Shown one piece after another: positions 9,818 to 20,440 of a stretch of DNA of 64,000 nt. This DNA is from Anastrepha obliqua (Eukaryota > Arthropoda > Insecta > Diptera > Tephritidae), in the NCBI RefSeq assembly GCF_027943255.1, contig NC_072897.1:22010044-22074043 (forward strand). Direction: 5' to 3'. Position numbers and translations under genes: made by a program. Below the pieces are notes generated by a model, which saw only the letters and a list, made by a program, of their open reading frames with translations, did no database searches and was not told the origin of the DNA. Position 1 is the first letter of the stretch. Each line of letters begins with the position of its first letter.

Positions 9818-12800
9818 TCATGTTTTTCGTTTTACTTGGGATTTATATATTTTTTTAAATTTATTATCGTTTGATACTAAGTAATTTCCATCTTGTTTAT
9901 AATTAGTAATTTTCTTATATTTTGGTTTTGATTTGCTAACCCTGTTATTATTAACAATGTTGTTGGCAAAACTGTCTGTGTCAACTCTATTGGCTTTCTG
10001 ATTCAATAAATTTATTTTATTAACTTTCTTTTCATGTACTTTTTGTGAAAGCTTGGATATTTCTTCTTGTGAAATCATATTATTCAAAAGATCGCTGGGT
10101 CGAAAATTAGTAGTAGTATGAATTGTATTGTTGTATGATATTATGGCTTTATGTACATTTTCGTCAATATCATCTTTATTATTTGGATCCGCATTAAAAA
10201 GACGAATGTGCTCATTAAGGGTTCCATGTAGCCTTTCTATATCTGCGTTGCCAGTTTTGAGATACGCTGTGGTAGTGTGAAATTTTATTTCTTGTTCCTT
10301 TAAAAATTCTCTTATTACGGCAGTATCTAGTTCGTTGTCGAATACTAATAAATTTGGCTTTCCTAAATATTGGATTCTTTGCTTAAGTGCTTTTAGTATT
10401 GACACCCAAGTTCTATCTTCTAAATAGTACGCAGTTGCGTACTTCGTTAACTTATCTATGCTTGTGAGATACATGGTGCCTCGTTGTGGGTACCATATAT
10501 CTGCATGCACAATATCATTGTGCTTTACAGGGGTGGGCGTAATATTTAAATTGTATTTAATCGGAGACCTGTCGTGTTTTGCCAGCTTGCATGTTTCGCA
10601 ATTGTTTATGTATTTCTGAATTTCTTTTTGTAATTTGGGATAAAAATACAATTTTCTTAATTCTTCGTAAACCTCATTAATACCCCTATGATTATTTTTA
10701 ATGTGTGTTGTTTCAATTAACTCTAGGAGCCTGTCTCTATCAACTACATCTTCCAAAAATAAATTTGCTTTTAATATTTTGAGATTTTTGTTTCTGGCAA
10801 AATATTTAATATACAAAGTTTGGAATTCTTTGTAGAGCTCAATATTTAGACAAAAAACTACTACAAGACCTTTTGAAGAAAGCTTATCCTTCAAAAATTT
10901 CAAAATACCGTCTGTATTTGCTATTTTTAATATGTGTCGAATCTTATTTTTGAACATTATTTTCGTCTTACAAGAATTTTCATTTGACGTTTGTATAAAT
11001 ATTTGATTTTTAAACATATTAATAGGACATTCCGTGATTTTAATAAAGTCAGCATCATCAGTATCTGCGCTGTGAACTGTATTGGCATCTTCGTCAAACA
11101 ATTCATTTAAATTAATATCAATTTCACTATTTGATGCCTCATAACTTAATCTACTAAGGCCGTCAGCTATTACATTTTCCTTACCTTTTATATAATTAAT
11201 TTCGAAATCGAACTCATTTAGCTTGATTTTCCATCTTTGGATTTTTGCATTAGGTTCTTTTATATTATTAAGCCAGACTAAAGGACGGTGGTCGGTTTTA
11301 ATTATGAATCTACGGCCAAAAAGATAAGGACGAAAATATTTTGTTGCCCACACAATGGCTAATAATTCTTTCTCAATTGTGCTGTAGTTTCTTTCATGGC
11401 TGTTTAAAGTGCGACTTGCAAAGGATACTGCTTTATTTCCCTGCATAAGTGCTGCTCCCAATGCAAAATTACTTGCATCGGTTACAAGTGTAAATGTTTT
11501 ATTAAAATCCGGATGAACCAGTATAGGGTCATTCTTAAGTAATTGTTTCAATTTTTCAAAAGCTAATCTATAATCTTTGTCATTTATATTAATTCTTGCT
11601 CCTTGCTTTAAATATTTAATAAGGTGATGAGCTACTTTTGAGTAGTCTTTAATAAAACGCCTATAAAAACCAGTTATGCCTAAAAATGACTTAATTTCTT
11701 TTTGTGTTTTGGGTAAAGCTATTTTCTCTACCGTTTTAAGTTTTTCAGGGTTTGGTTTGATACCTTCGGCAGTGACAACATGGCCTAAGAATTCAGTTTC
11801 TTTTGCCAGAAACGTACACTTATCTACTTGCAATTTCAAATTGGCCTGGCTTAAACGTCTTAATACTTTATCTATTGCTTCTAAATGTTCTTCAATACTT
11901 GTCGAAAAAATTAGAACGTCATCTAAATACACTAAACAGATTGAACCAATGTATTCTTTCAATACGTTGTTAATCAGTCTCTGAAACGTCGCTGGCGCAT
12001 TACGGAGGCCAAAGGGCATGCGCAAAAACTCGTAATGGCCAGTTGCTGTCGAAAACGCGGTTTTTGGAATGTCGTCTGGATGAACTTCGATTTGGTGAAA
12101 TCCCTTCGCCAAATCAAGTGTAGAAAAATATTGGCATTTTCCTAGTTTATCAAAGATATCATCAATGTTAGGCATTGGAAATCTGTCTTCAATAGTAATA
12201 TCATTGAGTTTACGATAATCAATTACTATGCGCCAGTTTTGTTTATTGGAGGAGTTTAATTTTTTCGGAACGATCCAAATTGGGCTATTATAAGGACTAT
12301 TAGAGTGTCTGATTATGTTTTGTTTTAGCATGTTTTCAATTTGATCATTCACCTCGTCTTTATGCACCTCGGGATATCTGTATAACTTCGAGTAAACTGG
12401 CATATCGTGTTTAGTTAAAATCCTATGTTTTATTTCACTAGTAAAACTTAAACTGTCGGCTTTATCATAGAATACGTGTTTATATTTTTTAATAATTTTT
12501 ATTAACTTTTCTTTTTCATATTCTTCTAGGTGGCTCGTTTGAATATGGGATATTACATTAGCCCTTTCAACTTCACAATTAAAAAAATAGTTATCCTTAT
12601 AAGCTAAATCGTCATAGACTTCTTCTTCTTTAGATAAAAACATAGTAATTACTGCAGTACTGGTAATTAATTGACGATTGGGTAAATCGATGATGCAACT
12701 TAATTCTTGTAAAATATTATTACCGATAAGTCCATCAAAATTTTTATTAAAAGCATATTCTAAAAATTCACAATGATAATTATTTACATTAAACTCTTTA

Positions 12801-12972
12801 AATATTGGAAATTTGCAAAGTTTGGTTATTGATATTTTAGTACCTAATGCTCTTGCTACTACGTTTACATCTTGCTTAAATTTAGGGTGACAAATATCAG
12901 GATTAATTATACTAAACTCAGCACCAGTGTCAATTATAAATTTTAATTTTTTCACTGGATTGTTAATAACTA
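9818..12972 (-). CDS. Gypsy Pol: protease, reverse transcriptase, RNase H, integrase
   Basis: One uninterrupted frame of about 1,045 residues beyond its first visible GTG. The frame is also open further upstream across the end of gag (LPYIVINNP), so Pol is probably made as a Gag-Pol fusion by frameshifting. Visible parts in order: protease with FIIDTGAEFSII (residues ~5-16), reverse transcriptase with LVYLDDVLIFS (~340-350), RNase H with FTLVTDASNFALGAAL (~490), integrase zinc finger (H..H, CETCKLAKH at ~795-803), and integrase core with Asp in VHADIW, Asp in VFDNE and Glu in ADIERLHG. The second catalytic block reads FDNEL rather than the more usual DNGxEF. Confidence 0.93.
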
Positions 12973-13986
12973 TGTAAGGAAGTTTTGCTCGCCTGCTATA
13001 GGAAAATTTACATTCGAATTTCCAATTTCCATTGGTTCAAATTGCTGATTTGTATTATTAAAACTATTTGCATTTTGGTTGTTTAGAACTGGTTGCCTAG
13101 TTTGGTAAGATCTAGTATCAGGGATAAATTGTTGATAATTTCTATTCGATGTTTGTGAAAAATGTGAACGTCTTGTTTGACCTGTGGAATTTGAGTTTGA
13201 TGGGTTATTATGGTATAAATTTGGATTGGGAAACTGTTTATTTTGATAGGGTGTGACTTGCTGGCCTACTGATACTTGTAAATTAGTTCGATTAGATCTA
13301 TTGCTACTGTTGTTACAACCAAGTTGTCTTTGACGATCGAAATTATTAGGGTTATTAAAATTATCACTAAAATTCGTTCTTATATTTGTATTAATATAAT
13401 TTCTTTTTGCTGGACCAAACTGGGTATAATGTTGATGTCTGGCTTCTAATATTATTTTGAAAGCACCTTCTATAGTACTCGGATTTCTAGAAAATATCAT
13501 TGTCCTTGTAGGTTCTGGGAGGTTTTCTCTAAAAGTCTTAAGAGCTATTCTATTTACTTCTTCGGTCGAGTAAGTATTATCATTATGAGTCAAATTTCTG
13601 TTATGAATTCTATTAGCTAATTTATTAATTTTGTAGTAATAATTTTCGATTGTTCCCTGCATTCTGCAAGTTTTTAAACTATCCATCAAGTCATTACTGT
13701 TGTCTTTCTCGCCAAAATTTGTGGTTAAGATTTCTTTTAAAATAGGCCATGAAGTTACGTTAGGATGTCGATGAATAGCTTCCCTAGTTTTACCAATGCA
13801 TTTGTTTTTTATGTAACCAAATAGCACATTACTATTAGCTGAGTTGAATTCAGAAATTGTAGGCAAAATATTCTCAATTTGTTCTATAAAGTCTGGTAAT
13901 TGGTTTGGATCATTGCCATCCAAATTTTCAATGTTTTTAATGCACGCTAATACTAAATTAAATTTACTTATCTCTAAAGTTTCCAT
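12970..13986 (-). CDS. Gypsy Gag
   Basis: 338-residue frame directly upstream of pol, in a different frame, ending in TAG at 12970. The N-terminal ~190 residues resemble a retrotransposon capsid (WPILKEILTTNFGEKD, then MQGTIENYYYKINKLANRI). The C-terminal third is rich in Asn and Gln with no CCHC zinc knuckle, as in several insect gypsy lineages. It should build the particle that packages the RNA. The ATG at 13986 sits next to a long A run on the coding strand and is the first good start. Confidence 0.88.
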   Translation of the reverse strand: METLEISKFNLVLACIKNIENLDGNDPNQLPDFIEQIENILPTISEFNSANSNVLFGYIKNKCIGKTREAIHRHPNVTSWPILKEILTTNFGEKDNSNDLMDSLKTCRMQGTIENYYYKINKLANRIHNRNLTHNDNTYSTEEVNRIALKTFRENLPEPTRTMIFSRNPSTIEGAFKIILEARHQHYTQFGPAKRNYINTNIRTNFSDNFNNPNNFDRQRQLGCNNSSNRSNRTNLQVSVGQQVTPYQNKQFPNPNLYHNNPSNSNSTGQTRRSHFSQTSNRNYQQFIPDTRSYQTRQPVLNNQNANSFNNTNQQFEPMEIGNSNVNFPIAGEQNFLT

Positions 13987-15130
13987 AATGATTTTTTTTT
14001 TTTTTTTTTTTTTTTTTATGCGAAATATATATAGTGTATGTATGTAATTTTAAATTATTCAAAAAAATATAAAGTATGTACTTATGTATGTATAGTATAG
14101 TATGTATGTAATTTTAAATTATTCAAAAAAATATAAAGTATGTACTTATGTATGTATAGTATATGTGAAAATTTTCAGTACTTATGTATGCTCCGCTTGC
14201 TATTATTGTTGCTAATTCTTTTTGTTGTTCAGCTCCAAGCGCTGCTCCCCTTTTTGCGTTGTGCACAGATAATAAGTGGGTGTTGTTTCTTTTTTTGGTT
14301 TTGTGCAGCCAATATCTTATTGTTGTAAATTTAAATTTTAATTGTTTATGCGAGAGTTCATTGGTCAATTCACGATTTTTACTAAGACGTTTCTTTTGTT
14401 GGTTTGTTTGTTGTAGGTATTGCACCTTCTTATAGCTTTGTTGTTCTTATTTGTATAGCAATTCTTGCCTATTATATGTTTTGTTTTTATATTAGAGAGT
14501 CAAAATAAATGATTTAGCGAGCGTAGAGTGGGAGTGCAAGGCAGTGTCTTATATTTTGTTTTTTTTTTATTTATTATCTTTTCTCCTGTTTTTTTTTTTT
14601 CTTTCGGTTTTTCTCTTAAAATGAGAGTCCAGATAAATATTAATAACGGACACTTGATCTCTTTTTATAATTTCGCTGATATTTGCACTTGAAAAGGGTA
14701 CAGGTTCTTGTATGTCGTTACAATTTTTTTTTTTTCACTAACCTCTATGAAGGTCATTCATTGGAACTTTTCCTCAGTGCATGTGTTCTTAAATTTTTCC
14801 ACAAGCCACTTTCATTTGCCGCTATATTATATTTTTGACACAAATGTTCACTATTATTTGTATTTTCTTTTACAACGCTTTTTACTTTAATTATTTATTG
14901 CAAATCACACTAGTAAAGCTTTAAAGTTTTCCACTGACCATGCCAGAGGTCTTAATTTTGCTCACAAATATGTGAATTTGTTGGGTTAGCCAACTTCACA
15001 ACTTTTAAGTTATTTTTTTTTTTTTTTCTTTTTTTAAATATCAAACTTATTTTATTAAACCGTCTAACAGTTGAGTAACAAATATTTAAATCAGCTTAAA
15101 TAATGTTTAATATTTTTTTTCCTCGTCGCC
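13987..15130 (-). other. Long untranslated leader of the gypsy element
   Basis: About 1.1 kb between the 5' LTR and gag. It contains long A/T runs (13990-14018, 15010-15030) and a 64-bp direct duplication at 14037-14164 (TATGTAATTTTAAATTATTC at 14041 and 14105). The likely primer-binding site abuts the LTR at 15120-15131. No convincing frame is present. Confidence 0.75.
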
Positions 15131-15410
15131 ATTAACGTTATTAAAACACAAACTCACTTCTCGGTGTCTGCGAAATAACTCAATTCCTTTATTCAAATTT
15201 ATTTACAGTAAACCTTATTTATCTAAAGCTTACATCTAACGAAATCTCTTAAAGTTCTACTCTTACTCTAATTTCTCTTATTGCTAAATTTAAGATTAAT
15301 ATTTAAATATGTAAGTTAATATGTTTGTGTATGTAAGTATGTACGTATGTAGATATGTATTCAGGTATTTATGTGTTATACATGTATGTAGGTATGTATC
15401 TTATGTTACA
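15131..15410 (-). repeat. 5' LTR of the gypsy element
   Basis: 280 bp, apparently identical to 9357-9636 and followed outside by the ATAT duplication. Transcription of gag and pol should start within it, on the minus strand. Confidence 0.92.
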
Positions 15411-16000
15411 ATATGCATGTACATATTTGTATGTGTGTATCCTAGCCTATGTACGTATGTACATATATGTATGTGTTCTGAACTTCCAGCAAAACAATGC
15501 TTATTAATATACATATATGCATGTACATACAACCGCACACACAGGCACTCACTTTATTCCTCTAAATGCTTATGTCGTTTAAAGCTAAAATTCTATGCCT
15601 AGCGACTACAAGAACAAAATGCATTAATAAGCGCAAGCGTAGCGGCCGTCATTCTAGTCGCCATAGTGCTGAACAGCCTAAAATAGTCGCGGCGGCGCCG
15701 AACAGTTTCAACTACTGTACTGTACAACAAAAACTGAACATACCATAAAAAAATTCATTGATAAATTCGAGCTGATAGTTCTAAGAGCAAAGTACTTTCG
15801 ACCATTCGAAAATAGTCAATATTGGAATATTTCGCTTACAATTATTTGCAAATACTTGGTAAATCTTGAATTTTTGTCAAGTCGAGTACCCGCCGCTCCG
15901 TACATATGTATGCATCGATATGTCTATGTATCTGTATGTAAATATGTCTTTCTAAATGCTCGACAACCGCAGTTGCTGTGCGTAAAGTGCGCATGAGCAT
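15411..16000. repeat. Dispersed repeat family A (copy 1) plus TATG microsatellite
   Basis: 15560-15960 carries the family landmarks CCTAGCGACTACAAGAAC, ATAGTCAATATTGGAATA and TCTTGAATTTTTGTCAAGTC, followed by a TATG-rich tail. Other copies lie at about 37010-37440, 41655-42070, 43880-44290, 45580-46010 and 62230-62640. No coding capacity is seen. Confidence 0.75.
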
Positions 16001-16131
16001 ACAGTAAGTTGCAGAAAACAACATAATAGCTTATAAAAAAATTCTGTGTCGGACATTGCAATACTAGGAGAAAACTTCGAAACAATTATTTTATGTTTTC
16101 TGATAGTAGGTAAATAGTAAATTAGTATATT
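16001..16131 (+). repeat. Repeat R, copy 1 (131 bp)
   Basis: ACAGTAAGTTGCAGAAAACA to TTAGTATATT. It is nearly identical to 17897-18028 (same strand), so a truncated element copy sits between two direct repeats in an LTR-like arrangement. A third copy is on the minus strand at 21818-21943. Confidence 0.85.
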
Positions 16132-16140
16132 GTACGCGAA

Positions 16141-16671
16141 TTGAAGTTTTTAAGGAAAGATAAAATAAATTCTCTATTGGCTAAAAATAATAAAATAAAA
16201 TTTCATAACAATGTTATTCCTGTTGATCCATTGTTGCTGTTTCAACGTATTTGTGTGTTGAAAAAAACAGATGATGAACTAAAAACTTATATGAATTATG
16301 AACTGGCACCATATCCACTTGCTCTGTTTGAAGATGGCCAAATGCGAAAGACAAAAAAATCAACTTTCTACGAATTATTCCCAGAAATTCAGATTAATTT
16401 GAAAAGCTTAGAAAATGTTCATTATGTTATTGATGGAGGCATGTATCGTTGCAAATGGCAATTAAATGAAACATTCAAAATGATATGCGAACATTACGTA
16501 AGATATTTGAGGAATAATTATAATAACGCATACGTGGTATTTGATGGATATAAGAAGGACGGTATTAAATCTGCTGAAAGGAATCGTCGCGCACTAAAAA
16601 ATATAAGTACAGATATTGAATTTGATGAAAATATGCCGTTAAAAATCGTTCAAGATAAAATATTGTTGTAA
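16141..16671 (+). pseudogene. Middle part of a PIN/CXC-type repetitive gene, left copy, truncated
   Basis: Equals the last ~177 residues of the long minus-strand frame at 23169-24872. Visible motifs are HYVIDGGMYRCKW and YVVFDGYKKDGIKSAERNRR. The second resembles the acidic N-terminal motif of PIN/FEN-type nucleases, which is inference only. It has no start of its own because the 5' half was lost at the junction with repeat R (16131/16132). The frame ends at 16671, although the next frame continues with VVISEDIDVLVV, so the gene is frameshifted here in both arms. Confidence 0.7.
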
Positions 16672-17432
16672 TTTCTGAAGACATTGACGTCTTGGTTGTG
16701 TTAACGGCATTGGCGCCTACTGATCGTGAAATATATTTTTTAAAACCATCCCGAGGCAAAGTTAACCAACAAATATTTTCATCGAAAAGTTTAGAAAAAT
16801 CTCTACCAGCATGTAAAGAACATGTTCTACTTTTACATGCTTTCACGGGCTGTGATACTACTTCTGCGTTTTACAACAAAGGAAAAATTAAGTTTATCAA
16901 AAATTTTGAGAAGCGGAATGATCTACATGACTCAGCAGCAGTATTTAAAAATGTACATGAAGATGCAAATAATATATTTCAAGCTGGTATTACATGTATT
17001 TTGGGACTGTATGGTGCTTCGGCAAAAATGGCAGATTTAAATACATTCAGGTTCAATTCCTTCATCAAAGCAACTGGCAAAGACACAAGTGTTCTTTTAT
17101 CTTCGTTACCTCCCACATCTGATGCAGCATTTGAACACTTAAAACGGGTTTACCTACAAATCCAGATGTGGTTAGGGAATGATTTAATCATCGAAAATTG
17201 GGGATGGAACTATTCCAATAATACCTATCATCCAATATTTACGAATCAATTACCTGCTCCGGAAAATTTATTAAAAATATTATTTTGCAATTGCAAAAAA
17301 GGATGTGGAGCTGCATGCGGATGCCGAAAAAGTGGATTATACTGCAGTGTAGCATGCCTACAGTGCAACGACGACAGCGCTCTAAATGTAGCGCCTATAA
17401 TTAACATCAGTGAAATTGAAGATGATATTTGA
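16672..17432 (+). pseudogene. C-terminal part of the PIN/CXC-type gene, left copy
   Basis: About 250 residues. SEDIDVLVVLTAL and LHAFTGCDTTSAF look like the central and distal acidic blocks of PIN/FEN-like nucleases. SSLPPTSDAAFEHLKRVYLQ and GWNYSNNTYHPI follow. The end is a Cys-rich CXC (tesmin/TSO1-like) cluster, FCNCKKGCGAACGCRKSG then CSVACLQC. Family function is not known to me. I recall similar proteins scattered through repetitive parts of animal genomes, so a mobile-element origin is likely but unproven. Confidence 0.7.
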
Positions 17433-17896
17433 AAAAATGTAAATTTTTCAATAGACAAATTTTTTTGTTAATTCATTTTTTTCTTTTAAATAGTCATAAT
17501 TTTTTTGTTTTTAATAATTAATTCGATTTTACTTTTATGCTATAATAACAGAAAACAATTTTTTATTTTTTTTTGTATGCTAATTATTTAAATAAACGAA
17601 TAGTTTACATAATATTTTTTTTTTTAACATTTAATTATCCATAATCTATTTATTTTTTCATTTGCTTCCACTTCTGTTACAAAAACAATAAATTCTACAA
17701 CGTTATTTGCATTATAGCACATAAGTTATTGCAATCATAAATTTTTGCTATTTAAAAATCAAATGCACAACTTTTAAATAGGTAGAGATTATTATTTATG
17801 TTATTCACAACACATTTTCGCAAAGATAATTTAATTTCATCTAGTTCCTAAGACATCCTAGGTTTTAACGTTTTTAACGCTCCAGACACTCCACTA
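17433..17896 (+). other. AT-rich 3' flank of the PIN/CXC gene
   Basis: Noncoding in my reading, with long T and A runs. It is present in both palindrome arms (reverse complement at 21944-22407), so it belongs to the duplicated unit. No clear polyadenylation signal or terminal repeat was identified. Confidence 0.6.
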
Positions 17897-18028
17897 ACAG
17901 TAAGTTGCAGAAAACAGCACAAGTAGCTTATAAAAAAGTTCGGTGTCGGACATTGCAATACTAGGAGAAAACTTCGAAACAATTATTTTATGTTTTCTGA
18001 TAGTAGGTAAATAGTAAATTAGTATATT
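17897..18028 (+). repeat. Repeat R, copy 2
   Basis: Direct repeat of 16001-16131, with only a few mismatches in the first 50 bases. It marks the 3' end of the duplicated element copy. Confidence 0.85.
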
Positions 18029-18128
18029 ACTTTACGTATGTAGTTCTTCAATTGCTAAAAAGTGACCAAAACATATCCATATATCTGCAAGGTTAGAAAC
18101 TTACTCTGAAATCAGAGTATTTGAAGGT

Positions 18129-19207
18129 ATTGTACATATAATGCTATGCCTATGAATGTGCGCTGGATTTCTTGAGAAGTTTTAGGGAATCGTAATATTT
18201 TTTTGCTGTGGTAAGTTCACATACATACACACAGCATATATATAAGCGCATATGTGTGTATATAAATTCACATATGTAAATTTGCATATGCCATCTTCCT
18301 GTAAGCCTGGTAATGAAACGTTTTCTATAGAGGATTTGGATTCAGTTGAAGTTTTACAGAGCACCAGACAGACAGAGCACCATATAGCACTATGTGTATA
18401 GTTTTGGATGATTTGGAAAAATTCATGTAGCCATATTAAAAAGCTACTAATAGTACGTTCACATATAAGTAGACGATCTACTTTTTCGCGCTGAACTCAA
18501 AATCCGTAATTAAAAAGCGGGATTTCCCATACAAAATTTCTCTCCCAAAATCTGAGATTATGAAATAGTCCTAGATAATAACGATACTTATTAACATACA
18601 ACCCTGTGTTTTCTGTGTTTTCGATAATTATTATTACGAATGTAAGGAGAAACATTAAAATAAAAACTAAATGAAATGGATGCCGGCAAAGAAAACAGGT
18701 CTGTAAACATAATTCTAATAAAATGTTTGTTAAATATTATTAATTATGGACTTATTTTACAGAGAAAAGCGTGTGTCCAATTAATTGCGCAATTAAACTA
18801 TTCCTTCTCCTTGTATTTTCTTCATATCGTTAGTAATATTTAAGATAACCAAAAACACCGAAATACTCCACCAAAATAATTTCTAGGAAGAAAAATCTTT
18901 CAAAGCAGTATAGACAGCTGATTGTAAATTTTGCAGGTAATCTGTCATATGGGTAGATTAATTTGGTGGATTTATAGGGGATTAATGCGTATGTGAACGT
19001 ATTATAACATTCTTTGCTTCTAATTACCAACAAATTCGTATCGACTGCTGCTAAATTTACATAATTCAGTCCCTTACTGTTAACTTTTGGTGAACAATTT
19101 GTCTGTGGAGATTAGTCTTCGCGAAACGAGTACCCCTCGAAACTCCGTACGTTCCTATCATTGAGACTTCTCTATACATTCACGTTCTCTAATTGTATGT
19201 ACAGTAA
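18129..19207. repeat. Loop of palindrome 1: dispersed repeat family B
   Basis: Similar to 7935-8625 (CATATGCCATCTT, CCTGGTAATGAA, TTCAGTCCCTTACTGTTAAC), and interrupted by the MITE at 18451-19004. No coding frame was recognised. Confidence 0.75.
18451..19004. mobile_element. 554-bp MITE with TAA target duplication
   Basis: Ends are TAGTACGTTCACATA and TATGTGAACGTATTA, inverted repeats with one mismatch, flanked by TAA at 18448-18450 and 19005-19007. The paralogue at 8491-8500 (GCTACCTAACATTC) is the empty site with a single TAA. A 3-bp TAA/TTA duplication is typical of PIF/Harbinger-type elements. There is no transposase inside. Confidence 0.8.
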
Positions 19208-19311
19208 CCCTCAAATACTCTGATTTCAGAGTAAGTTTCTAACCTTGCAGATATATGGATATGTTTTTTTGCACTTTTTGTTAATTGAAGAACTACATAC
19301 GCAAAGTAATA
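19208..19311 (-). repeat. Palindrome 1, inner part of right arm
   Basis: Reverse complement of 18029-18128 (CTCTGATTTCAGAGTAAGTT; GAACTACATACGCAAAGTAA), with about ten mismatches. The arm resumes at 21818 after a nested mariner insertion. Confidence 0.8.
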
Positions 19312-19417
19312 TATCAGGTCCGTCCATAAGTTCGTGCGTTTTTTAAAGGGGGTTTTAAAATTAATAAAAAAGATGTTTAAAGTATTTATTAATCAATAAT
19401 ATATGTTCCTTCATTAT

Positions 19418-20280
19418 TTATAATGTCTGCCCAACGTTTAGGCAAATTTTTAATTCCTGCTCAAAAAACTTTTTGTCCTTGGAGCCAAAATACGCTTCGA
19501 TATCCCTTTTTATAGCTTCTTTTGAGGAGTAGTTCTTGTTACTCATATGGGATTGTAGTCCACGGAAAAGGTGATAATCACAAGGTGCAATATCCGGAGA
19601 GTATGGTGGATGCGGCATTAGCTCCCATCCGAGCTCGTTCAGCTTTCCTACTGTTTGCCTTGCGGTATGAGGTCTTGCGTTGTCATGGTGGAACAAACCT
19701 TTGCGTCTATTCACTAACGACGGTTGATTTTTGTTAAGTGCCTCATTCAGGTTTGATAGCTAATGGGAATAATAATCAGCAGTTATCGTCTGGTTTGGTT
19801 CCAGAAGTTCATAATAAACAATTTCGGCCATATCCCACCAAATAGACAGGAGAATCTTCTTGGCGTGAGGGCCATCTCTAGGGGTGGGTTCTGGTGTTTC
19901 ATCTTTATCTAACCATTAGCGTTTGCGAACAGGATTATTGTAAAGGACCAATTTTTCATCACCAGTAACGATACGGTTCAAAAAACTTTCATTTTCAAGC
20001 CGTTGTAGCAGCTGAGAACACACATTCACTATCTGCTGAAGTTTGGCGACGGAAAGTCTATGCGGAACCCATTTTCCCAGCTTTAAAACCTTTCCCAACT
20101 GAACCAGGTACCTGTGAATTGTTCCATGCGATTAATTTAACCTCTGAGCTATCATATCGACTATCAAATTTGGCTCAGCTTCCACGAGTTCGAGCAAGGC
20201 GTCGGAGTTAAAGACTTCAGGACGACCAGCGCGCGGGGCATCCTCCACGTCGCAGTTACCACTCCGTGAACTGTGTTAAT
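19418..20280 (-). pseudogene. Mariner transposase of the outer element, degenerate
   Basis: Pieces on the minus strand: KLGKWVPHRLS and IVTGDEKLVLYNNP (first catalytic Asp) around 19930-20090, then FHHDNARPHTARQ (second Asp) and YSPDIAPCDYHLFRGLQ (third Asp) at 19560-19690. The first block has Leu where Trp is usual (GDEKW). Frames change between the pieces and the N-terminus is decayed, so no active enzyme is possible. Confidence 0.82.
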
Positions 20281-20440
20281 TTCTGCAGCAGCAGTTGTTG
20301 CATTTTTACCACTTTTATAAAAAAAAAAAAAATATGCCTCTTATACGCGTTCGAAAATTCCATTTTATGTTTTAACAACACGTGCTTCTATCCCCGATTA
20401 AAATCACTTCTTGAATGCACAATATATCAAAGGAAATAAT

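Larger units (their letters stand above)
9357..15410 (-). mobile_element. Ty3/gypsy LTR retrotransposon, near complete
   Basis: 6,054 bp with two 280-bp LTRs that look identical, flanked by a 4-bp duplication ATAT (9353-9356 and 15411-15414). On the minus strand the order is LTR, likely primer-binding site (TGGCGACGAGG next to 15131), a ~1.1-kb leader, gag, pol, polypurine tract (ACGGGTGGAGG just before 9636) and LTR. No env frame exists between pol and the 3' LTR, where only about 180 bases remain. Open gag and pol plus matching LTRs suggest recent insertion. Confidence 0.93.
16132..18128 (+). repeat. Palindrome 1, left arm
   Basis: Reverse-complement match of 19208-19311 plus 21818-23708. 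The 246-residue frame it carries is identical in both arms. The innermost ~100 bp (18029-18128) is more diverged. The left arm ends abruptly at 16132 inside coding sequence next to repeat R, while the right arm continues into the rest of the gene. Confidence 0.9.

Noticed and set aside
16141..17432. PIN/CXC gene as a normal host gene
   Set aside because: Truncated and inverted copies, the shared frameshift and the flanking repeat argue for repetitive or mobile origin. A host ancestor elsewhere cannot be ruled out.
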